Positions 13,471-18,714 of a stretch of 22,512 nt of DNA are shown here, one piece after another. The stretch lies in the IMG/VR virus record IMGVR_UViG_3300006917_000170, positions 1 to 22,512 of that record; one strand, 5' to 3'. The notes beneath the pieces are model-generated. The model was not told the origin of the DNA and made no database searches. It worked only from the letters and a program-made list of their open reading frames with translations. How positions within the stretch are numbered: the stretch's first letter is position 1; each line of letters begins with the position of its first letter. The translations under genes and the position numbers were made by a program. This stretch comes from a virus.

Positions 13471-14105
13471 TGCTGCATGTGGCGTGCTGTCTGTGGGATG
13501 CGAATAGCCACTCACAGTCCTTCTCGACGATGTACGACGAGTCCTGGGTCGAGAAGCTGTACCGTGGTTTCCGGCGTCATCTGACCGTTCCTTTTCGGTT
13601 TGTGTGTTTTACGGATCGCGACCGGCGGTTCGGTGAGGCGGAAATCGTGCAGGAACGGCTCGCGACCGCCGAGCCGCACTATGGATGCCTGATCGAGCCG
13701 TTCCGGCTGAACGAGCCCACCATCATCTGCGGCCTCGACATGATCGTGGTGCGCAACATCAATCATTTCGCGGAGTATTGCCTGACGGCGCCGACCGTGG
13801 CCCTGCCTGCCCACCCGACCAATAAGGCAAAGTTCGGGTTCATCAATCCGGTGGTATTCGTGCCGGCGGGCTTTCGATGGCTTGCCGAACAATGGTGCGG
13901 CGAAAACGACATGAAGTTCCTGCAGGGCAGGGGCTTTGCGGATGCGCAGGAATTATGGCCGGCACAGATCCTCTCGCTCAAGCTCAACGCTGTGCCTTAC
14001 GGATCGAACCCTCCGGCGGCGGCGCGGATCATTTACATGCACGGAAACAAGAAGCCGCACGAGTTGGTCGACCGCGTGCCCTGGATCAAACAGCATTGGG
14101 TGTAA
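13470..14105 (+). CDS. putative glycosyltransferase-like protein, copy 2, degenerate DXD
   Basis: A 211-residue relative of the protein at 10536-11216. Shared are the KLYRGFRRHLTVPFRFVCFTDRD opening (about 29-51), a strand leading to a D-containing turn, and the final WIKQHW. Where copy 1 has DLD, this copy reads CGLDMIVV, so the first Asp is Gly (G88) and only D90 remains. KFGFINPVVFV (about 121-131) and MHGNKKPHEL (about 190-199) resemble the later metal and acceptor motifs. It may be a transferase using another metal ligand, a partner subunit, or inactive. It is the last gene of the accessory island; the connector gene follows three bases later. Confidence 0.65.
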   Translation: MLHVACCLWDANSHSQSFSTMYDESWVEKLYRGFRRHLTVPFRFVCFTDRDRRFGEAEIVQERLATAEPHYGCLIEPFRLNEPTIICGLDMIVVRNINHFAEYCLTAPTVALPAHPTNKAKFGFINPVVFVPAGFRWLAEQWCGENDMKFLQGRGFADAQELWPAQILSLKLNAVPYGSNPPAAARIIYMHGNKKPHELVDRVPWIKQHWV

Positions 14106-14108
14106 GCC

Positions 14109-14741
14109 GTGGCGCTGACCATCTCCTCGCCTAATACCGACCGCTCGCTGCTGACGGCAGCGGAGCGTCGTGCTGCGGCCGGTCTTGCCGCATCCGACAC
14201 CAGCAAGGATGCCGTCCTGGTGCCGCTCGCCAACTACGTCGACGCGATGATCACCAAGGCCTGCAATGTTGCCGCCGCCGGCGCAATCCCGCCGACGCTG
14301 CGGCTGGAAAGCGTGGTGGAGACCTTCGACTTCAAGTCGGCACAGAACGGCCTGTTTCTCGCGCGCCAGCCGGTGACTGAAGTCACGGCGGTGACCGAGG
14401 CGGGGTCGGAGTTGTCGAGCGGCGACTGGGAGCTCGAAGGGCGTGGTCTTTATCGGTCGACCGGCAGCGAGCGCATGACGTGGTCGGTGGGGCAGGTCTC
14501 GGTGTCCTACGGTGCGGGATATTCGACCGTGCCCTATGACCTGAAGTATGCCGCCATCAAGTTCATGCAGGCGGAATTGAACACAGCCGGCCGCGATCCG
14601 CTGCTGCGGCGGGTTTCAATTCCCGACGTGATCGACAAGGAGTTCTGGGTCGATCCGACCAAGAGCGAGATCGTGCCGGCGGAAGTGCTCTCGATCCTTG
14701 AGCGCGGCGGCTTCATCAACAAATGGGACTGGATGCGATGA
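14109..14741 (+). CDS. head-tail connector protein (gp6-like)
   Basis: A 210-residue protein in the place of the HK97 gp6-type connector that binds under the portal. Typical elements: RLESVVETFDFKSAQNGLFLARQPVTEVTAVTEAGSEL, a beta segment (WELEGRGLYRS), VSVSYGAGYSTVPYDLKYAAIKFMQAELNTAGRDPLLRRVSIPDV, and a C-terminal amphipathic stretch. The GTG start at 14109 comes three bases after the preceding stop. An ATGA overlap joins it to the next gene. Resumption of structural genes here marks the end of the glycan island. Confidence 0.78.
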   Translation: MALTISSPNTDRSLLTAAERRAAAGLAASDTSKDAVLVPLANYVDAMITKACNVAAAGAIPPTLRLESVVETFDFKSAQNGLFLARQPVTEVTAVTEAGSELSSGDWELEGRGLYRSTGSERMTWSVGQVSVSYGAGYSTVPYDLKYAAIKFMQAELNTAGRDPLLRRVSIPDVIDKEFWVDPTKSEIVPAEVLSILERGGFINKWDWMR

Positions 14742-15178
14742 ACAATCCCGGCACCAAATCGCTAGGCGACCGCGCAATCACGACCGCGTTGACGGGCGAG
14801 GTCATCACGTCGTCGCCGGACATCCAGGGGCAGACGCAGGAATATCTCGACAACCTCGAGGGCATGCTGGCCGCGACGCTGTCGGTCAATTTTGTCTATG
14901 GCTCCGGTGGTACGACCTGCATCGTGACGGTTGAGACGACCCTCGACCAGGGTACGACATGGACCGAGGTGGCGCGCTTTGCATTTGCTACCGCGAGCGA
15001 GCACAACCAGGTCAACCTGTCAGGATTGACGCCGGTCACCACGGTTTACACGCCGGCCGCGCTTTCGAGTGACAGCGTCAAGGACGGCATCATGGGCGAT
15101 CGCTGGCGGGCCAAGGTCACAAGTACAGGGACGTATGCTGGCAACACATCAGTCAGCGTGAGGCTGAACGCGCGATGA
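14738..15178 (+). CDS. beta-rich neck-region protein, unknown function
   Basis: A 146-residue protein with alternating hydrophobic beta strands (SVNFVYGSGGTTCIVTVETTLDQGTTWTEVARFAFA; VNLSGLTPVTTVYTPA; WRAKVTSTGTYAGNTSVSVRLNAR), suggesting a small sandwich fold. Start ATG 14738 overlaps the preceding stop (ATGA) and is preferred to an in-frame upstream ATG at 14723. It also overlaps the following gene by four bases. No family is recognised. Position between connector and head-closure genes makes it probably a neck or decoration component. Confidence 0.72.
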   Translation: MNNPGTKSLGDRAITTALTGEVITSSPDIQGQTQEYLDNLEGMLAATLSVNFVYGSGGTTCIVTVETTLDQGTTWTEVARFAFATASEHNQVNLSGLTPVTTVYTPAALSSDSVKDGIMGDRWRAKVTSTGTYAGNTSVSVRLNAR

Positions 15179-15525
15179 CGCCTGCCGAGATCAGGGCGCA
15201 GTACGCGCAAGAACTCAAGGAGGTAGTGATCGTTCGTCGTTACACCGGCGCGGGCGCAAGCCGTCCGAAATTCGATGCGGCGGTGCGCGGCAAGGCTTGG
15301 GGCTACGGGCCGAAGGAACTGACGGGCGCAATCCAGCAGGGCGATACGCGCGTGCTGGTGCTGGTCGAAGACCTGATCGCCAAAGGCATGACGCTGCCGC
15401 TGACGCCGGCCGACAAGCTGTTGGTCGAGGGCCGTCCGGGCGTCGAGCTCGCCGTCATTGCGCCTCGGCTGCGCAAGGCCGAGGACGGGACGGCAATTGC
15501 CTATGATGTCCAAGCACGCGGTTGA
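15175..15525 (+). CDS. small head-closure/neck-type protein (putative)
   Basis: A 116-residue protein (MTPAEIRAQYAQELKEVVIVRRYTGAG...). Strands such as RVLVLVEDLIAKG and PADKLLVEGRPGVELAVIA fit a small beta-barrel head-closure protein of the kind between connector and gp10-like protein. Identity is from position and shape, not a clear motif. It overlaps its upstream neighbour by four bases and the second DUF115-like gene by 23 bases. Confidence 0.65.
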   Translation: MTPAEIRAQYAQELKEVVIVRRYTGAGASRPKFDAAVRGKAWGYGPKELTGAIQQGDTRVLVLVEDLIAKGMTLPLTPADKLLVEGRPGVELAVIAPRLRKAEDGTAIAYDVQARG

Positions 15526-16168
15526 ATGGCCGGACTGGTCTGGCGAGACGGCGCTGATCGTTGGCACGGGGCCATCGGCGGCAAGCCTGCCGCTGCATTT
15601 GGCGGCCGGGCGCTGCAAGTGCATCGCTGTCAAATCGGCCTGGAAGTTCGTCGACTGGGCAGACGTTCTCTACGGCATCGATCAGGGATGGTGGCTCGCC
15701 AACCGCGGCGTGCCGGAATTCAGGGGGCTGAAGGTAACGCCATCGCCGACTGCCGCTCGGGTCTACCGGCTGCGTCAGACGAGGACGAAGCTGGGGGCGA
15801 GACTGATCCTTGGCCCCAAGGGAACGCTCGGCTGTGGCCTCAAGGACGGCGGCGGGCATTCCGGATGGCAGGCTATCAATCTTGCCGTGCAATTGGGGGC
15901 CAGGCGCATCGTGCTCGCCGGCTTTGAAATGCACGGGCGGCGGTTCAGCGCATCAGAGCGTGGCGTTGCCAAGATTGACGCCGGGCGGATCGAGCGCTGG
16001 CGGCGCGAGATGGATGACGCCGCCGGGGAATTCGAAGTCATCGGCTGCGAGGTGATCAACGCCACGCCCGACTCGGCGCTCACGGCCTATCCTTGTCAGC
16101 CTTTCGAGGAGGTATTTGCGTGGCGGTCAAAACGAAGGTCGAAGCGATCGACCGCGACATCGCCGTGA
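15503..16168 (+). CDS. DUF115/MptE-like (Maf-type) Rossmann protein, copy 2
   Basis: A 221-residue paralogue of the protein at 7704-8390. Shared blocks: PDWSG (10-14), GTGPS (21-25), WADVLYGIDQGWW...RGVPEFRGLK (52-77) and HSGWQAINLAVQLGARRIVLAGFE (119-142), in the same order and spacing. Copy 2 differs in the C-terminal third (basic, RRSKRSTATSP). The start is ATG 15503 (a second ATG at 15506 is possible). Longer in-frame starts would run far into the upstream gene. It overlaps the preceding gene by 23 bases and the following one by 49 bases, so it is embedded in the neck operon rather than simply inserted. Likely a sugar-transfer or glycan-linked role, by family; exact reaction unknown. Confidence 0.76.
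   Translation: MMSKHAVEWPDWSGETALIVGTGPSAASLPLHLAAGRCKCIAVKSAWKFVDWADVLYGIDQGWWLANRGVPEFRGLKVTPSPTAARVYRLRQTRTKLGARLILGPKGTLGCGLKDGGGHSGWQAINLAVQLGARRIVLAGFEMHGRRFSASERGVAKIDAGRIERWRREMDDAAGEFEVIGCEVINATPDSALTAYPCQPFEEVFAWRSKRRSKRSTATSP
16106..16112 (+). promoter_or_regulatory. ribosome binding site deciding a GTG start at 16120
   Basis: GAGGAGG lies seven bases before GTG 16120, inside the 3' end of the DUF115-like gene. This supports the GTG as the start of the gp10-like protein, rather than an in-frame ATG at 16093. Confidence 0.6.
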
Positions 16169-16758
16169 TCCTCTCCGATACGCTCTCGCCTGCGGCGCAG
16201 AGCAAGGCGCTGGCGGCGTTCGCCGGCGAGACGATAGAAGCCGCAACGCGGGCCAATAGGCAGATCCTTGGTCGCGACGCGCCGCGGACGATCTATGTGG
16301 ACGGCAAAAAAGGCGCACCGCTTGCTTCCGTCAGGCCGGACGGCTCCATCGTGGCCGAGTTTGACGTGGTGTCCGATGCGCTGGCGTGGATCGGAGAGCA
16401 ACTGGAGTTGCATTCGCCGAAGGCAAGCCCCGATCCCAATCCAAGCGTGGTCTACAAGCGCTCGCATGAACTGTTCGCGGACGGCACCGCGGTCCCGATC
16501 GGCGAGCCGGTGCCGAGCGCCGAAGAGTACATCTTCATCAACACGCTGCCCTATGCACGGAAGATCGAAACAGGTTCGTCGTCGCAGGCGCCGGATGGTG
16601 TTTTTCAGGCGGTTGCCACGCTGGGGCGTCGCCGGTTCTCCAAGGTTGCGCGCATCGCCTTCAGTTACCGGGCAGCGGTGTCCGGCGCCATCGTGAAGGG
16701 TCGGGCCGGGAATAAGTCGAGCGGCAGGTATCCTGCCATCGTCGTGAAATTGAGGTAG
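16120..16758 (+). CDS. HK97 gp10-like neck/tail-completion protein
   Basis: A 212-residue protein (GTG start). Its C-terminal part has the gp10-like signature: YIFINTLPYARKIETGSSSQAPDGVFQAVATLGRRRF, then SYRAAVSGAIVKGRAGNKSSGRYPAIVVKLR. Proteins of this family connect the head-closure ring to the tail or complete the tail tube. The N-terminal half is longer than in compact family members and contains DGKKGAPLASVRPDGSIVAEF. The stop TAG (16756-16758) is three bases before the next start, which is preceded by GAGG. Confidence 0.72.
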   Translation: MAVKTKVEAIDRDIAVILSDTLSPAAQSKALAAFAGETIEAATRANRQILGRDAPRTIYVDGKKGAPLASVRPDGSIVAEFDVVSDALAWIGEQLELHSPKASPDPNPSVVYKRSHELFADGTAVPIGEPVPSAEEYIFINTLPYARKIETGSSSQAPDGVFQAVATLGRRRFSKVARIAFSYRAAVSGAIVKGRAGNKSSGRYPAIVVKLR

Positions 16759-16761
16759 GCC

Positions 16762-17181
16762 ATGCCTGCGGATGCTGTGGACGTTGCCATCAAGGCAAGG
16801 CTGCATGCCTCGTGGACCGTAAGTCCGGTCGTGGGCGGTCTCGACGGCGTGTTGCCTGAGACCATCACCGAGCCGCCGCAGGGCTACGACGCCTTCCTGG
16901 TCGTGCAGTATCCCGTCGTCAACGGCGAGAAGCCTGTGCTGCATGGCAAGTTCTTCGAGGATGGCACGGCCCGCCTGGTGCTCAACGTCAAGCGCGAGAT
17001 AGGGCAGACCCAGTCGGTGGCCTGGGCCAATACGCTTGCCGGACTGTTTCGCGAGTACCGGCCGGGCTCTGGCTTCGAGACCTTTGTGCCGTCGGGGCCG
17101 ATCGTGAATGACGCCAACGACGACGCCAATTGGGTAGAATATTCTGTTATAGTTCCGTATCGCTACCAGTTCAGCGGCTGA
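16762..17181 (+). CDS. tail terminator-like protein (DUF4128 type)
   Basis: A 139-residue protein in the tail-completion position. Features: VDVAIKARLHASW N-terminal helix, YDAFLVVQYPVVNGEKPVLHGKFFEDGTARLVLNV central beta sheet and VEYSVIVPYRYQFSG at the end. The last is typical of DUF4128/tail terminator proteins that cap the tail tube. GAGG (16752-16755) precedes ATG 16762. A hairpin region follows before the tail tube gene. Confidence 0.72.
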   Translation: MPADAVDVAIKARLHASWTVSPVVGGLDGVLPETITEPPQGYDAFLVVQYPVVNGEKPVLHGKFFEDGTARLVLNVKREIGQTQSVAWANTLAGLFREYRPGSGFETFVPSGPIVNDANDDANWVEYSVIVPYRYQFSG

Positions 17182-17210
17182 CCTATTCAAAAAGTTTGTG
17201 CGTTCGCGTT

Positions 17211-17232
17211 CCCGGATGAACCCGCATCCGGG
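17211..17232 (+). terminator. hairpin upstream of the tail tube gene
   Basis: CCCGGATG (17211-17218) pairs perfectly with CATCCGGG (17225-17232) across a 6-base loop, followed by CTTAATCATCATT. It lies 30 bases after the tail-terminator stop and could attenuate or process the transcript before the highly expressed tail tube gene. The T content downstream is weak, so terminator strength is uncertain. Confidence 0.45.
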
Positions 17233-17268
17233 CTTAATCATCATTGCTGTCTGGGCGGCAGCTCCGGC

Positions 17269-17284
17269 GCGTCATGAATGACGC
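17269..17284. repeat. inverted repeat ahead of the tail tube gene
   Basis: GCGTCAT (17269-17275) and ATGACGC (17278-17284) are inverted repeats separated by two bases, about ten bases upstream of the tail tube ribosome binding site. A cruciform, or a structured 5' end of a processed mRNA, are possibilities; no function is shown by sequence alone. Confidence 0.3.
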
Positions 17285-17308
17285 CCACATCTCAAAGGAG
17301 CATGCGCC

Positions 17309-17785
17309 ATGGGTGACATCATCACGGCGTCTGGAACGAGGTTTTATATCGGTGCAGCGGCTACGTCGACCGTCGACAGCATCGAGGAGTTCGAGGCCAC
17401 GTCGGGCTGGGTCGAAGTTGGACTGATTGAATCGCTCGGCGAATACGGCGACCAGTCCAACGACGTGACATTTGCCGCCATCGGTGACAGTCGCATGCGG
17501 CACGCCAAGGGCGCGCGTGATGCCGGCACGCTGGCGGTGACCTGCGCGCACGATCCGCTCGACGCGGGGCAGGCGGCTCTCGAAGATGCGGAGGGCACCA
17601 ACAACAACTACCTGTTCAAGGTGGTGCTGCCCGATGGTCCGGCCGGCTATTCCGACACCATCCAGTATTTCCGGGGCCTCGTGATGTCGAAGCGCAAGAA
17701 CGTCGGCAGCAACGACAACGTGGTGCGCAACAACTACAACATCGGCATCAACTCCGAGATCTACGAGAACCCGGCGTCGACCTGA
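17309..17785 (+). CDS. major tail tube protein
   Basis: A 158-residue tail tube subunit that stacks in hexameric rings around the tape measure. The sequence has the usual pattern: GTRFYIGAAATSTVDSIEEFEATSGWVEVGLIESLGEYGD, then the beta sandwich RMRHAKGARDAGTLAVTCAHDPLDAGQAALEDA. It continues with NNNYLFKVVLPD, IQYFRGLVMSKRKNVGSNDNVVRNNYNIGINSEI, which matches the C-terminal fold of siphovirus tail tubes. A strong AAAGGAG (17294-17300) sits eight bases before the ATG. It is flanked by hairpins at 17211-17232 and 17801-17827, consistent with separately controlled, high expression. Confidence 0.88.
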   Translation: MGDIITASGTRFYIGAAATSTVDSIEEFEATSGWVEVGLIESLGEYGDQSNDVTFAAIGDSRMRHAKGARDAGTLAVTCAHDPLDAGQAALEDAEGTNNNYLFKVVLPDGPAGYSDTIQYFRGLVMSKRKNVGSNDNVVRNNYNIGINSEIYENPAST

Positions 17786-17800
17786 TCGATGTTCTTCATC

Positions 17801-17827
17801 TCCCGCACGGGTGTGGCCCGTGCGGGA
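17801..17827 (+). terminator. hairpin after the tail tube gene
   Basis: A perfect 11-bp GC-rich stem (TCCCGCACGGG at 17801-17811 with CCCGTGCGGGA at 17817-17827) and a 5-base loop lies just after the tail tube stop (17785). The following bases are not a T-run, so full intrinsic termination is doubtful. mRNA 3'-end stabilisation or partial termination after a highly expressed gene is more likely. Confidence 0.5.
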
Positions 17828-17854
17828 CACTATCAACCGACAACGAGGTGATGC

Positions 17855-18262
17855 ATGGAGTTGGGCGAGCAGAGAGTAGACCCGAAGCTGCGTGAAGAAG
17901 GCGCGTGGGTCAGCGATATCCCGGAGATGGGCGATCTCCGGCTCAAGGTGCGTGGTGCCAATAACAAGGCGTGGGAGAAGCGGCAGGATGCGCTGATCTC
18001 CGCCGTGCCGCGCAAGATGCGGATCAAGGGGCTCGACCCGAGCGAGCGTCGGCGCATCAACGCGATCTGCTGCCGCGACCACGGCCTGATCGACTGGGAG
18101 AATCTGACGATCGACGGCGTCGCCGTGCCCTACTCCAAGGAGAAGGCAAACGAGCTTCTGACCGATCCGCAATGGGCGATGTTCCACGATGCCGCGATCT
18201 GGGCATGCAATGTCGTCGGCACCCAAATGAGGGCGGAGGTCGAGGAGGACGCGGGAAAGTAG
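17855..18262 (+). CDS. tail assembly chaperone G (pre-frameshift product)
   Basis: A 135-residue protein in the gene-G position between the tail tube and tape measure. It begins MELGEQRVDPKLREEGAWVSDIPEMGDLRLKVRGANN and ends AAIWACNVVGTQMRAEVEEDAGK. GAGGTG (17845-17850) just upstream of ATG 17855 supports this start. Its last codons are GCG GGA AAG TAG, so the slippery heptamer is immediately before its stop. Known role of G: with the longer GT form, it coats the tape measure during tail assembly. Most ribosomes should make this short product. Confidence 0.83.
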   Translation: MELGEQRVDPKLREEGAWVSDIPEMGDLRLKVRGANNKAWEKRQDALISAVPRKMRIKGLDPSERRRINAICCRDHGLIDWENLTIDGVAVPYSKEKANELLTDPQWAMFHDAAIWACNVVGTQMRAEVEEDAGK

Positions 18263-18708
18263 TCGAACTGCTCCGCTGGCAAAACAAGTGGAGCAAGTTC
18301 TTCGACGGCTGGGAGTTGATGATCCAGCGCGGCGATGATCCGCCGCGGCAATACTTCGAGCGCCCGCTGATCGACGACGTTCCCCATCTTCAAATCATCT
18401 TTCGCGCATTTAGTGATCTTGCCAGCGAGCGCTCGTTTGGCATGGGGCCTGGGCCGATCCCGAGGTCGGTTATCAGGGACTATGTCCTCGTCGAGATGGA
18501 TTACCTCGGCGAGGACGATTCCGAACAAATGATCCAGACATTGCGCGCCATCGACGACGGATGGCTCCGGCTTCAGACGGAGGCCCCGGAGCCTGAAGTC
18601 GAAGAAGGTGCAAACGATCCGGAGTCACCCGACCGAAAAGCGCATCCGGTCGGGCGCCTGCTGAAAAACATCTCCAAGAAGCAGAAGACCACCAAGAAGA
18701 GAGGCTGA
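17855..18708 (+). CDS. tail assembly chaperone GT by -1 frameshift
   Basis: The fused form made by -1 slippage at 18253-18259. After the G part, the -1 frame continues as K-V-V-E-L-L-R-W-Q-N-K-W-S-K-F-F-D-G-W and runs to TGA 18706-18708, a 284-residue product with a 149-residue T part. The T part contains conserved-looking DVPHLQIIFRAFSDLASERSFGMGPGPI, a helical ALRAIDDGWLRLQTE and a basic Lys-rich tail. The T frame has no credible start of its own at the junction, which supports frameshifting rather than a separate gene. In lambda the same arrangement gives gpG:gpGT of about 30:1; the ratio here is not known. Confidence 0.8.
18253..18259 (+). promoter_or_regulatory. programmed -1 frameshift slippery heptamer GGGAAAG
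   Basis: G GGA AAG in the zero frame, directly followed by the G stop codon TAG. It is the same heptamer used in lambda G-T. The frames are in the correct relation: gene G frame to -1. A weak stem-loop follows at 18267-18298. Confidence 0.9.
18267..18298 (+). other. possible stimulatory stem-loop after slippery site
   Basis: ACTGCTCC (18267-18274) can pair with GGAGC(A)AGT (18290-18298, one bulged A) across a 15-base loop, starting seven bases after the slippery site. An outer GTCGA/TCGAC pair (18262-18266 with 18302-18306) may extend it. The spacing suits a frameshift stimulator; the fold is inferred by eye. Confidence 0.4.
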
Positions 18709-18714
18709 TCTTTC

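Noticed and set aside
7704-14105. Possible diversity-generating retroelement or anti-phage defence island
   Set aside because: No reverse transcriptase, no template/variable repeat pair, and no nuclease, toxin or NTPase motifs typical of defence systems. All enzymes visible are glycan-type.
16096-17244. Minus-strand open frame of 382 codons across the gp10-like and tail terminator genes
   Set aside because: Both + strand genes have good ribosome binding sites and family-like ends; the minus frame has no recognised domain.
17971-18708. Independent gene starting at 17971 in the -1 frame
   Set aside because: Upstream of the slippery site this frame is Arg/Asp-rich shadow of gene G. Only the part after 18259 looks like protein, which the frameshift explains.
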